Source: Salvia splendens (Eukaryota; Streptophyta; Magnoliopsida; Lamiales; Lamiaceae). Taken from it: 64,000 nucleotides of DNA. The translations under genes and the position numbers were made by a program. The notes beneath the pieces are model-generated. The model worked only from the letters and a program-made list of their open reading frames with translations. It was not told the DNA's origin and did no database searches. Shown piece by piece: positions 44,611 through 57,600 of the stretch (positions are counted from its first letter, which is position 1; each line of letters starts with the position of its first letter). The stretch spans positions 6,758,001 through 6,822,000 of the forward strand of contig NC_056052.1 in assembly GCF_004379255.2 (NCBI RefSeq), given 5' to 3'.

Positions 44611-47600
44611 TCATTTTTGAGCATTGACTTCTGCAGGCTCAACAACCTCAGCTTCGACAGATGTGGCGTCAACTTGTTGCTGAGAGTGAGCAGCAGTAGA
44701 TGAACCCCACTTTCCCAAAAGTGCCATGTTCATCATCTCATAAATCTTTCCTCCAAGCTCAGCAGGACTCTCAGGCTGCAATCATTCAAATTTTACATTA
44801 TTTCAGATAACCCATCAAACTTCTCTATCTAATTGGGGAGAGAAGAACAAGTACTTACAGTGAAACCACTGGAAAATAGAGCTGTCTCGTACAACAGATC
44901 AATGGCCTTCAAGGCATCTGCATCGTTTGGACTACTCTTGCAAGCCTCCTGCAACATTTTCAAACATAGAGTTGAGATGTGGAAACAGTACGTCTCTGGT
45001 ATTGAAATGTTGTTACTCAGCTATCAATCATACATTTAAACTTTTGATGATAGGATGTTCTGGATTGATTTCAAGAACTCTCCTGCCTTTCATAAAATCA
45101 AAGGAGGATGTGTCACCAACATTTTGTGCCTTCATAAGCCTGCAATGAGTTTGATGACAAACATAAACAGAGAAATCAAGTAGAGATCTACATATGCATA
45201 TTTGTATAAACATGCATGCTTGTGTGGCATAACTCAATTCACCTTTCCATATTTGCAGACCAGCCAAACTTGCCAGCTGCAAGGACACAAGGTGATGTTC
45301 TGAGACGGTTTGAGACTTGAACACTAGCAACTCTCTCACCCAACTGTTTCTTAATCCAGTCACAAGTGCTGCCAAACTCTTGCTTCATCTCTTTATCTCT
45401 TTCTTCATCCTTGTCGCCTGCAATAATATCAGTCTTACTACATAAGGAATCCAAAAACAAACAAAGCATATGATCAACAATCTTTGAGAACACATTAGCA
45501 ACTGCACATCAAGAGAGTGCACCAAGTGAAAGAATTATACACATCCAACAAGCCACAGAGCATGGTTAATACAGACAGGTAGACACATACAGCAAAATGA
45601 AATGTCAACATACTATGGGTAACATCTAACTCCTAAGAAACAAAGGAACGGATAACCAGTAGAGCTTTAGAGACTTAAGCAGGAATAATGGAGACAATCA
45701 ATCCCACAGAGCTAATCAGTTATACTAACCCAGATCTAAATCTTCTTTGCTGATATCAACAAAGTTCTTGTCCTTGTAAGATTTCAGATTCTGGATAGCA
45801 ACCTCATCTATAGGGTCCACTAAGAACAGAACCTGCAGCAGAAAAGAAAATTGTGGTCATCAAGAATGTATGCAAATACAAGATAGATAGTGTAGAAGAT
45901 TTAGAACACCTCAATATCCTTTTCGACAAGTTTCTCCAAGAAGGGTGTATTCCTTGCACTAGTTACGCTGTCCGCCGCAATGAAATAAATATCTTTCTGA
46001 TCAGCTTTCATGTTGTCAACATACTCATCCAAGCTGATAACATCCTCCTCGCTTTGAGATGAAAAAAATCGAAGCAACGGAGCGATGCGTTTGTGGTTCT
46101 CACGATCCTCGATGCAACCTAATTTCATGTGTTTGCCATAATTCCTCCAGAAATTCATATAGTCCTGTATATAAGAAGTTAAATGTTTAAAGGATACATC
46201 ATAAAAAGTCTATTCTTTACTCAGCAGCAAGTCCAAGTGACAGTCAATGTTATCTAAATTTAACAGATATAAAATGGAAAGGAAACACAATCAAAACAAA
46301 AGAGATTAAAATGGTACAGATATACCTCTCTATCATCACTCAAAGATATGCCGAGGATCATGTCAAAGGCCTTGCGCACCAGACGTTTCTTCATAATGCG
46401 AACCTAAAACAACAAGAACTAGAGTTAGGTAATTCATACTCACACCTCACACGCACGGTATAATATTATATATGCGACAAGATAGCCTCTTATCCTATAC
46501 ACTTACAATACGACTTTCTTGAAGGATTTCGCGTGAGACGTTTAGAGGAAGATCATTTGAATCAACAACACCCTTGATGAAGCTCAAATACCGTGGGAAC
46601 TATTGCATAGGAGAGGAAATAAATATGAGTTACGAATACATTAAGTAAATAATCTGGATATAAAGACCAATTATTTTTCTCTCACCAATTCACCATCAAA
46701 ATCATCAGATATGAATACTCTTTTTACAAACAGCCTTATATTCTTCGTCTTGGGGTTGATCATGTCATCATTTCCTGAGGCTGTCATGGATGGCACATAC
46801 AGGATAGACCTAAACTCCACCTCACCCTGAAACCAATGAAATCGAATAAATATCACTATCTTGCATTTGTGATTTTATAACATATTCTACTATATCCACA
46901 CACAAAATAAAGAGTACTACAGAGAAATAACAGAAGTATCATCTGAACAAAAGTGGTGGAAAACAGACATCAGATGATAGTGTTCCAAACAACAAAGAGA
47001 CTGATGTCAGAAGGCAATTGTGCAACCTCGGTCGTAAAGTGTGAAGAGGCAAGGGGTTCTAAATAATCGTTAAACGTTTTCTTGTAGAACTCGTTGTAGT
47101 CCTCCTTTGTAACTTCTTTAGGGTTACGCAGCTGCATCAAAATGAACTATTAAATTCTGAAAGTTAGCAGCTCTAGTAATGAAACACAACATAAACTGAT
47201 AAAAGGGCTAACCCATATTGGCTGTGTCTCATTTGTAAGCTCCCAATCCCAATATCGCTCAACTACAGTCTTGGTCTTCTTCTTTTTCTGTTACATCACA
47301 AGCATAACAAAATTTTCACCCTCTGAAATTAAACAGCATCATTATTAATGACAAATAACTGTTATAAAATAATCAAGTGTGTGGAGAGTGCCTCGGTTGT
47401 CTCATTTTGCTCATCCTTGTTAGCATCGGTAGGCTCCTCATCAACCTCAACCTGCAAAAAGTGTTGTACTGTGAAGCTCAAAATAGAGGGACCAAATCAA
47501 AACAAAAAGGACCTCTATATTTTGTAAACCTACCTCTTTCGTGTATCCCTTTTCTTGCCATGTGTAAATTGGGAAGGAAACAAATTGTGAGTAATTCTTA

Positions 47601-49427
47601 ACAAGCTTCTCGACTCTTTCTGGATGTGCAAAGCCTTTATCATCATGCTGAAACATTTTTAAAAAAAGAAATGAATACACGGCTCTAGAGCCCATAAATG
47701 AAATGCAAAAAAGAAGTATCTCATGACTTAAGCACCTTAAGATATAGAGTGAGACGGGTCCCCCTTGGAATAAGCTTTGCGGGATCAGTCTCTTCTCGGA
47801 TGGTATAGGAACTAGAGTTTGCTTCACTTTCCCATACATACTGCTTATCGGACTTAGGGCTCTTCGTTGAGACCTCAACCTTTTACCAAGAAAGTACAAT
47901 AGGAGTTAGCACCAGCGTATAAGGGAAAGGGAAAGGGGATGGGAAAAGGGAAAAAGAAAGGCTATAGTTAAGAAGAGTGTTCAAGAGTAAGAATTAGCTT
48001 CAGGGTGATGGTGCATACCCTCTCAGCAACAAGGAATGCTGAATAGAATCCCACCCCAAACTGACCAATTAAATTGCTGTCAGCACCAGAATCCTTGCTA
48101 TCCTATAAAAAAATAATGTAAGCAGTGAGTTTTTCTGAATCAAGATTCAAGAGATACGAATAATAAAATGTTACTATCAGCAGATGGTTGCACCTTCAAA
48201 GCCTTCAAAAACTTAGCAGTTCCACTTTGTGCAATAGTACCAAGACAATCAACAAGTTCCTGCCTAGTCATGCCAATCCCAGAATCTCTGTACGGAAAAT
48301 CAGTTAATTAGGAAGAAAGACAGTATGGATCAAATCAAGAGGCTTCTAATTAATAAAACTTACGTAAGTGTAATTATTCCGTTATCTTTGTCCGTCTGGA
48401 TACGTATGTCAAGATCAACAGAATCCTTCAAAAGATCAGGCTGAGTGACAGCAAGGAAACGCAGCTTGTCCAATGCATCACTTGCATTACTGCAGGACCA
48501 GAAAACCAAGGATTTCAGAGGATGAAGAAAATAGAAAACCACAGGTACGAATATAAAAGACATGTATTGCTCGAGGACATGCAATCCTGATCCAACTTGT
48601 CTAGATATCAGGAATTCTCGAGCCACAAGCATGTGAGAGACTATAGTCTACTTAAAACAGCACTCAAACCTAAAATCTAATGCAGTATCACCGAATTAAT
48701 GTGACAGAGAACATCAACAGTACAATTTCCATCTAGCCAATATAATCCACTTCAATATGAAAAATAATGGCAGGTAGATGGACTGAAAGACGTGCCTGAT
48801 AAGCTCACGAAGAAATACATCCTTGTTGCTATATAAGCTATTCACAATAAGGTCCATGAGGCGGCTAACCTGCCACAGATAGCATACAAAAGAAAACATG
48901 ATGAACTGCCCTCAAATACTACAATTAGAAAGGTATAACTTTCGACATAAATTCACCTCTGCTTGGTACTCATATTTTTCAGCTGGTGGAGGTGGACTAG
49001 AGGCAGCAGCAGTTGTCTCATACCGACACCCCATAAGAGGACCTTTTTTCAGATTAAATGATGTGGTGGCACCAATAGCTTTGTTTCCACCAGATGTCAG
49101 CACAGAGCACCATCTCTTTGTTGGATCACTCTCTCCAGACTAATCAGCATGGAAGATTGGGAGTTATTATCAACAAAAAACAGCGCCAGTATTGGGTGTA
49201 CACTCAATTTTAAGAAATAAGATGCAATTTATGGAAAATTTTCCCAAGCAGATACATACAGCACAGTAGTATTGAGGCAGAATCAAAATTGTGAAATAAG
49301 TAAATGCAGACATATAAAAGGAGAAAGAGGAGCATACGAGATGATGTTCGAGCGAATAAATGGGGCAATGGCGAGCAGCGCCGCTGCGGAGGACGGCGGT
49401 GACGGAACGCCTGGATAAGCTGTGCAT
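44611..49427 (-). CDS. HSP90-6: Mitochondrial HSP90 (HSP90.6, TRAP1-like)
   Basis: Twenty exons, from 49338-49427 to 44611-44775, close in frame to 784 residues. Exons 2-19: 48957-49139, 48796-48869, 48364-48489, 48194-48287, 48019-48102, 47736-47879, 47534-47647, 47392-47451, 47213-47287, 47027-47131, 46686-46826, 46507-46599, 46326-46403, 45910-46164, 45730-45832, 45243-45417, 45034-45139, 44859-44948. The N-terminus ([16 protein letters not shown]) is Arg/Ser-rich, like a mitochondrial presequence. The ATPase domain has [30 protein letters not shown] and [11 protein letters not shown]. The middle domain has the catalytic-arginine region [12 protein letters not shown]. The C-terminus ends [14 protein letters not shown] and lacks the cytosolic MEEVD. 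Wording follows HSP90.6 and not the chloroplast paralogue. Introns 3 and 9 start with GC instead of GT. It should act as an ATP-dependent matrix chaperone. Confidence 0.95.
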
Positions 49428-49894
49428 TTTGGGAGATTGAGAGAGGATTGCAGCAGATTTGGAGAGGTGGTTTGTAGGGTTTAAGAAGCAGAGGAGGGTT
49501 TTAGGAGTGTGGAAATGGAAGGTTCTGGAGCAGAGATACAGAGAGAAAGAGAAGAGTTTTATTCCTTGGGCCTCATGAATAATGAGCTATTGGGCTGGGT
49601 TACAATATATGGGCTTTTGACCCATCCATATAGGGGGAGATTGATTTTTCAAGAGAGAGAAAGTAAACTTATTTGGCAGAGTATTGAATACCCATAGATA
49701 GCCATAGCCATGGATACTTTGTTATTCCTAGCTTCATACAATTTCAAGATCAACACTTTCGTCAATATTAATTGTTGAAGTGTACCTATTGTCTATATAT
49801 GTTAATAGGCCTAATACATCTTAGCTTTTCATTCAAAACTATGTAAAATCATAGCCAAATGGCCCAATTTAATAGTACTCCTATAGTGGAGTAT

Positions 49895-51174
49895 TTGGTT
49901 TTAGATTGAACTGCACAAAAGGGCCATAACATTTTGCGGTGTAACAGCAGAGACCTCTAACATCTAAAAATCCCACCACAGGGATCTAACAAAATATATA
50001 ATCACAAACTTTGTATATTTTGCCATTTTTCGGACGAAAATGCTCAAATGGGCTGAAGGGCAATTCAGTAACTTTACCAACCAAACCTGCATTATTATGC
50101 ACACCTATTCTGCACACTGCTGTGTAAGAGATGTCAAAAATCATAGTCTATTTTTCCATTCTCTATTTTCTTTCATCTTTCCCTCTCTAATGATTTCATT
50201 CCTTTCATTCCTTCCTTCCTTTCATTAACTACTAAACTGATTTGTTTTGTTCATATTTACAGAAATACTACTCCAGTCCCTATGTTTTAGTATGTAAAGT
50301 GGAGTAATATGAAACTATTTGTTTTTATGTTGAATGATGGAGTATTTTTTTATAATAATAATTCTATTATTATAATATACTTTATACTACTCCACTTAGT
50401 TTTTTTAAACATGGAATAGGTGTAATTAACAAAAACTAAGTGTTGTATAAAAATACATTAGTACTATTATAAAAGAAGGAACATCATAAAAAATATTCTT
50501 CTATATGTAAAGAAACTATCCAACATGCATGTCAATAATGAATATTTATATTAGTAAGAAATGATAAGTCAAGTTAATTTTAGTAAAAACAATGATTTCT
50601 ACATGATATTTTATTCTAGTGTAAAGAAGAATTCTTGTGATAAAAAAACAGCTAGTATAATCATCGTATATGAGATTCCATTCAATCAATTAGCATTTTT
50701 AAAGAGATGAAATAATAAGCGTCAAATTTCATCAGTATTTACAGTTTTGAATAAAATAAATCAGTTTACTAGTTAACGAAAAAAAAATGTAAACAACTTT
50801 TAGAAAAATTTATTTACATATATTTGATGGAAAGAGATAATGGCTCGGTGTGGTGGGGCCATGTGGATGGAATGATTGAATAGTCTGAAGGTAATTATTG
50901 GGAAAAGGAATTAAAAATTAAAGAAACAAGTTAATAAGTCACATCAAGTGTAGGTGTGCCGGTACATGAAGCAGACTGCATGGCAGGGGCGGCGTCAGCC
51001 TGTGTTTGACGAGAATGCCCTTTTAGGGGCTGAGGATATTATGGTCCGAAAAAATCTCATTTGTGATTATATATTTTGTTAGATTCCTATGGTGAGATTT
51101 TTAAATGTTAGGGGCATCTGCTGTTACACTGCGAAAAGTTAGGGCTTTTTTTGTGTAGTTCACTCTTGGTTTTA
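49895..51174. mobile_element. Mutator-like non-autonomous element with 9-bp target duplication
   Basis: The element proper is 49904-51165 (1262 bp). It is bordered by perfect 9-bp direct repeats TTGGTTTTA (49895-49903 and 51166-51174), the size made by Mutator-like transposases. Its terminal inverted repeats are about 140 bp long: left GATTGAACTGCACAAAAGGG, right (inverse) GAGTGAACTACACAAAAAAA. They share inner words GTGTAACAGCAGA and ATATATAATCACAAA. The inside is AT-rich, with one GC-richer patch (50835-51010). It carries no transposase and no captured gene that I recognise. The long inverted ends can fold into a hairpin. Confidence 0.9.
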
Positions 51175-51362
51175 AATGAATGATAATCTTCCCATTGAAA
51201 ACCCTATGTAACACCAAACATGAAATATTTAATATAAACTAAGTAACTTAGTTAAATAAACAAAACTCAAGGCAACACAATATAGATAATAACGTTACAG
51301 AAAACCTTAATCTTGATACAAAATACAAAATCAATAATTTGGATAAAATAAAAGAGGCCTAG

Positions 51363-52735
51363 CTAGGATAATGGTAGTGTGGGGAGCAAAATAAGCGGAT
51401 TCTTCTTATGCATAGTGAACCCCGGCAATGCCTCGGTGTCGATAGGTGGGGCCGAGGGCGGCCCCGCCCAATCAAACGAGTAGAGAAGATTAGCCAGGGC
51501 GAGGTGTATCGACACCATCCCCATATTCATCCCGGGGCACCTCCTCCGTCCGCCTCCAAACGGGATCATCTTGAACTCCCAGTCAGAGTCGGACACATTC
51601 AAGAACCTCTCAGGCACGAACTCCTCGGGATCCTCCCAGATCCCGGGGTCCCTAGCAATAGCCCATCCATTAATAATGAATTTAGTCCCAACTTCCACTT
51701 GCAACCCTTCCACAACATGAGACTCCTCCACCGTCCGCTAAAGCAGCGGCGCCGGCGGGTACAGCCTCAGCGCCTCCATCACCACCGCCTTCAGATACGG
51801 CAGCTTCATCAGCTCGTCTTCTGTAATCATTATTCCATTATCTTTTCTCCCCACGACCTCCCTTATATGCTCCTGCGTCTTCCTCATTATGTCGAGCCTC
51901 AGCATCAGAGCTGTCATCGTCCAGACAATCGCGGCCGCCACCGTGTCCGTCCCAGCCACAAACAGGTTCATCAGCAGCGCCTTGATCTGGTCCCACGTGA
52001 TCGAATCCGGCTTCTCTCTTTTTAATTTTAGCATGAGATCAATAATATCCGATTCAGAAGAAGAAAATGGGGTTGAGATGATCATCAATGAGCTGCTGGT
52101 AGAATGAATCCAGCTCTTGAAAATTGGTTTCGACCCGGCTCGACAAGCCGGAGAGCTTGTCTAGAAACCCGAACACCTTGAAGTGGTCGGAGACGTAGAA
52201 CGAGACCATCAAGGCCTGAGCCTCGAGCACGAGCTTGTCGAGTTTCTTCTTCTCGTATTCATCATCGTCGTAGGTTTTCCCAAAAGCAACGCCGTAGATG
52301 GTGTTGCTGGCCAGGGACATTGCCATGTCGCTCAGATTGGCCGGCTGATTGAGTCGAGCGTGCAGTTTGTAGACGACGCGAGACACCTGAGCCTCGCTGA
52401 CAGGGCGGAAGGAGAGGATCTGTTTGGGGGAGAACAGATGGAGGGTGCACATTCTCCGCGTCTCCCTCCAGTGAGGGTTGTACGGGGAGAACGCCATGTC
52501 CACCCCGTTGTAAGACAGCTTCTGCTGAGCCAGGACAGGCGGGCGGCTGTCCTGACTCTTCAGAATCTGTTTTGCAACTTTTCGTGATGAGACCATGAGG
52601 ATTGGGGTCGACCCGTGTCTCAAGTAGGTGACGCCGCCGTACTTGTGGGAGAGGTCTTGGAGGTAGGCGAGGGGTTTCGCATTGTCGAATTGGAGCAAGT
52701 TGCCTAGCAGCGGCCCCTGCAGGTCCTGCTGCTAT
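51363..52735 (-). pseudogene. Cytochrome P450 pseudogene (CYP71 clan, CYP71/CYP83-like)
   Basis: Transcription order on the minus strand. From about 52735 a PLLGNLLQFDNAKP start follows a frameshifted PPGPAG-like hinge. The C-helix WRETRRMC motif is present. After LIDDHLNP (52057-52085) the frame shifts, with codons lost, then SESDIIDLMLKLKRE resumes. The I-helix oxygen-binding motif AGTDTV and the K-helix EALR follow. Then LL-TAG-RTVEESH shows an in-frame stop at about 51738 where the family has a short PRE-type linker. The PERF motif (VPERFLNVSD) and the heme loop FGGGRRRCPGM with its Cys are intact. The membrane anchor is replaced by a GAGGAT/GAAGAG purine repeat (52740-52815). No intron is visible. 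With at least three disruptions it cannot make an enzyme. The parental substrate is unknown. Confidence 0.85.
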
Positions 52736-53204
52736 ACTGCGTTCTTCTTCTTCTTCCTCTTCCTCTTCCTCATCCTCATCCTCATCCTCATCCTCATCAG
52801 TTTCCGAATAACTATGAATAAGATTATGATTGTGCATACACCTATCTTCATCTTTACTTATTTGAGTGATGAATTTGATTTGCCCTAGGGCCTTATTTAT
52901 ACTGTAATATGGTATCCATATTCTTGAGATTGGTCAATACATGTGGATATGCAAATAAACATGTGTGGTGTGGTGTGATGTGAAGTGATATGAGTCCTAC
53001 TTTGAGCTCTAAAATATTTAACCACTACCTACGCACTAGCTATGCATATTAGTTAAAACATTAGTGTTGCTATGCAGGTATGCCTGCACTCTGAAATTGT
53101 TTTTTTCAATTCCCAAAACCAAATTTATGCATGTTTAAATTTACTCTATTAATATGCAATTTATTAAACGTTTTTACTTGAACTGTTGTATGTATGGAAA
53201 AAAA

Positions 53205-53425
53205 TACTCCCTCCGCCCACCATAAGCGAGCCACTTCTTTTCAGCATGGGATTTAAGGAATTGATATTTAAAAAGTTAAAATAGAGAGAGGAAAAAGTAG
53301 AGGAGTGAAAAGAATAAATTGAGTGAGAAAATAAAGTAAGAGATGATTAAAAATGAAAATGACTCACTTATGGTGGAACATCCCGAAAAAGAAAGTGACT
53401 CGCTTATGGTGGGGCACATGGAGTA
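53205..53425. mobile_element. Stowaway-like MITE
   Basis: TA-bounded; left end CTCCCTCCGCCCACCATAAG, right end CTTATGGTGGGGCACATGGAG. Inner copies of ACTCGCTTATGGTGG-type words repeat near the right end. Confidence 0.8.
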
Positions 53426-53718
53426 TTCAACTAATTATAATTGCAAAAATATTCTCTATCTTCGTATTTTTTCCCCTTTCTATAATTATGATTATCACAC
53501 CATATACCAATATGTTTAGGCCATTGAACTTTTAATCGTATATATGGGCCTAAGTTAAAATAGAGGTACTGGTAAGATTCTTGTGTAATACTCCTCGTTA
53601 TTTCTACTCTAACTTAGTCGTATTCCCTTTTTGATTGTCCAACTAAAATTATAATTGAGACAATTTTTTTAGTAAAAAAGAACATGTAACATTCTTTTTT
53701 TATTCTCATTTCGTTTAT

Positions 53719-53804
53719 CCACTTAACTCATTAGATACAATTTTCTTAATTTTTCCACTTAATTAACTCATTAGATACAATTTTCTTAATTTTTCCACTT
53801 AATT
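53719..53804 (+). repeat. 42-bp tandem duplication
   Basis: Two identical copies of a unit containing AACTCATTAGATACAATTTT followed by CTTAATTTTTCCACTTAA. Confidence 0.75.
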
Positions 53805-54663
53805 CACGTATTCCCTTCGTCCCACTAAATAGAGTATGAAAAAATTACTTTTTTTTGCATTAGATTTTATGTAGTGTATTGTTTTGTTAGTTAAGTGGGA
53901 AGAGAATAAAGTAAGAGAAAAAAACTGAGAGGATGGTATTTTCATTTTAAAAAATGTTCTATTTTTAGCATCACAATCAAAACCAAAAAATATTTTATTT
54001 TTAGTTGGACAGTTTCTTAAATTTTGTATTCAAAAGAAATACTACATTAATTATAATCGACGATCATGCATAAGTATTTTGACGACCCAAGTGCATTTCA
54101 TGCAAAACATGTGAATTTATCTTAAGTATTCACTTTTGTGGTAGGTATTGTATATAATTGCACATGATTAAGTAAGTGGAGTGGAGTTGTTTTATTAACT
54201 ACGAGTAATTGTTATCGGAAATATTTTGCTGCAATTCTCATATATCGACCTGTTAATTTTCTCCGGTAAATTAATATACCGACCACTCTACCATTAGACC
54301 AACACACGTAACACAAAGATATACTAGGAGTAGTACTTTTATATATGAAAAAAAGTGCTCAAGGCAGCCATAACTTAGCAATATTAATATCATGAATGTG
54401 CCATACAAAACTGTTTCCCCACTTCAACTGTATCCACACAATGCACCTGTGACTACTGCAAATTAAACTTGAAGGATCTGTATACCTTCTTGCTTACTCT
54501 ACCAGGAATTTACCTGCAAGAACCAATATCTCTACTCTCCCCTCCATAAAAAATTCAACTCTGCTATATCCAGTTGAATACTCAGTGTTTGTGAAATGTC
54601 TATTAACCGGTAACTTGTTGGTGAACATCAGTACTTAATGCGGCAGAAACATCAGTTCGCAAA

Positions 54664-57600
54664 CTAGACATCATCACCTCTTGGAGATGGTGGTGGCTGG
54701 TTATTGCGCAGACTAGGAGATGGAGGCTCAGATCGGGTGCTAGGAGATGGTGGCCCAGATCGCGCGCTAGGAGATGGAGGCTCAGTATCTCCCCCCTTCT
54801 TCTGCAGGCTCCAATACATGATGCTTGCTGTAAGGGTCAGCATCATCTTCTGGTTCACCTGATACCATCAGTTGCAACAGTTTAGAATAGTCTGTTACAT
54901 TTTTGCATAATGCATGTCGTATATGCTGTGTGCTTAAAGCAGAACCAATCTGAATATAGCATCTTATTCAAGTGTTACTTTTGAGATAGTAAACTAGCTA
55001 GTAGATAACTAGTTTACCAATCTGAATACAGGCCAAGCAAAAAGGAGCTAATACTGTAATGTGCACATTCTTTTCATATGCAATTGGCGAATGTACCTCA
55101 ATTATATCCTCAGGTAATAAGAATATGGAGCATCCAAGCTTTCGCGCAACACTGATTATATATGTTGCATTTGATTTTTTATCTTCATCTGCATTTACAA
55201 TTAAATCCAGTTTCAGTAAGAATAAATTATAACAGGTCATGTTGTGAGGAACAATCAGACACAACAGACAAAAGTAGACATGCAAGTTAATTACAAGGTT
55301 AAGGCACGGATAAAGTATAGTTCCTAAAATGGTTAGGAGTTAGGCCATTACTCCATTTGGCTCCTAAAATAAACCCTCTTTCTAATTACATCAATTAAAT
55401 TTTCAACCAATCCTAAGCATATATTTGATTTGTTAATCTCATTAGCTGCAACAGAAGATCCTAAATGAGGACTCCCATACCAGTTGTTCCCTTTGTAACT
55501 AGGGCCCAGTTGACCACCCTTGGCTCCACGGAACTTAAAAGCTCAAGAAAGAATCTCCCAGTTGCGAGGTTTTTATCCTGATAATGCAAGACAAAGACAG
55601 AAATATAATAGCAAATGTATACAAAATAACTGCATGATCAAGACCTTCAGCATTACCTTGAAGCTTTCCATTTGGGAACTTCTACCAGATCTCTTGACTT
55701 TTTCGTTTGCCCAATTCAGTATGTCAGCATCTCCAATTTCTTTTCCTTGGGAATGCTGTCTCAAGTTTTTTAAAAGTTGGATCATGTTAAATCTCATTAA
55801 CTGCCACAGAAAAGCTGCAAATTACAAACATGTAAAGTTATGTTGATGTTTAAATGGTACTATAAAGATCTTAAGTATTTTGATGAATAAATATCATGCA
55901 GGTGTCAAAAGGATGTAATGTGAAAACATTATGATGTTAGAAAGAATGCAACTCTACTTATGGACAGATGCAGCATGAAAAGTAAAGCAGTGTTGATGAT
56001 ATCTACCCATAATCATTTAAACACAGCATTTTAGACTACCTATAACCAATGGATGAAACTAAGTTTAACATTTTGAATGAAAACAGAGATCAGAATTAAT
56101 GTACTAAGTTGAGCAGTCTTACATATTATGAGCTTCTTGTTTCCTTGCAAAATATCATTTCCAGCAATATTCACTAGGGATAAGTTCAAATCCTTCCCAA
56201 TACTCACAACTTGGTTGCAATTCTCAAGTTTCTTGAAAGAATTAAGAGGTTGTTTTGGAACTTGCTTCCAGTTTACAGATCCAGGAGAAGCTTTGTCAAG
56301 TACTTCCAGTAGAACACATCTGCATGCAGGACAAGTCGAAGTGAATTAACTCATAAAGCTAAATGTCAAAACAAATAAAAGGAAACCTCACCCTCCCCTG
56401 ACATTCTCAAATAAATTATTGACGTGGGTTTCAATCCCAAGGCTGTTAATCCACAACCGGAAGCATCTCTCCTCCCGTGAAGTTTGAGCATCATCTTCCT
56501 CCATCTCAGCCACTGGTACCTTCGACTGGTCCACTGAATCTGATAGTCCATTTCTGAAACAGTAATTTTGATATTCAACACATTCCTATGACTAGACTAT
56601 TGGACATTGTATAAATAGAGCATACTGGGAACACTATGCTTTATGATCTTTCTTACTCCATAAAATGAATTCAGAAATAAGCTGGTTATACCCAGAATGG
56701 ATGAATTATCTTTAATCCTGTATTGGTAGTAGGCCTCCCTCATGTCATTGTCTAGTTGAAATAACCATGGTATGAAAACAAATAAAGGACAGCGAGATGA
56801 CCAGCATTTCACCACATATACTGTATTATATTTTGAAACTTAGATATCTTCTTCTAACATGTAAAGCATTAGTATTATATTGAACTGTACTGAACTACTG
56901 AAGTTCTGCCTCCATAGCTGGAAGGTGAGTATCGTAGTCTACCTGTGTTGAAATATTTGAGCAACAAATGCAAGATTTAGATTTGTCGATCCCTCAACGA
57001 TGTCTTTTGGAGTAACATATCTTTTACAATCTAGTTTTTCAGCTTGCTCAATGATCAGTCTTGCTCTTTCAGTGGGATCTGTTGTTTCCAATGTTGAGTT
57101 TGTGCCAAGTTCTGGGGCAAGTGCATTGAGCAGGTGAGCATAAGCTTCTCCATCCTGCAGTTAGAATGGGGTATGTTGAGCTGCACAGACTAAATAATTG
57201 CAAAGTTTCTGTGACTTCTAAATAAGGCTCTTAGAGGCTTCTGCCCCCTAGTTCTTTCCTTACCTTCAAATCTGAGGAAAAATTTGTAACCTGCTTCTCG
57301 AATCCTGCTCTCTTCAGATGAAAGTTCATCCATTTCAGAAGAACTTTCTCTGGGGCTAATCCCATAAGCTCCTCTACATCCTGTGTCGGATCACTTGTGA
57401 GTGCACATGAGAAAAAGCTATTATATGAAAACAACTTTGAGAGTTCGTCACCGTGGAATCCTCCATCAGCTCAACAAGTTGAGGAGTCTTCTTTAAATCA
57501 AGATCAGATAACAATTGTATCTGTTGTTTCACAAACAAGGTAAAGCAGAAGTTAGCTATTTTTAACTTATGTTATGCTACAGACCTACAGAATTTGATTT

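Larger units (their letters stand above)
52736..54663. other. Intergenic with microsatellite, MITE and tandem duplication
   Basis: 52740-52815 is a CTTCCT/CATCCT trinucleotide-hexamer run. 52820-53200 may be the former promoter of the P450 copy (TTATTTATACTG near 52893). The rest is AT-rich; no coding exon found. Confidence 0.5.

Noticed and set aside
45028..45375. 115-codon frame spanning two HSP90.6 exons
   Set aside because: Reads through an intron; real exons are 45034-45139 and 45243-45417.
51408..52025. 205-codon plus-strand frame
   Set aside because: Antisense shadow of the P450 copy.
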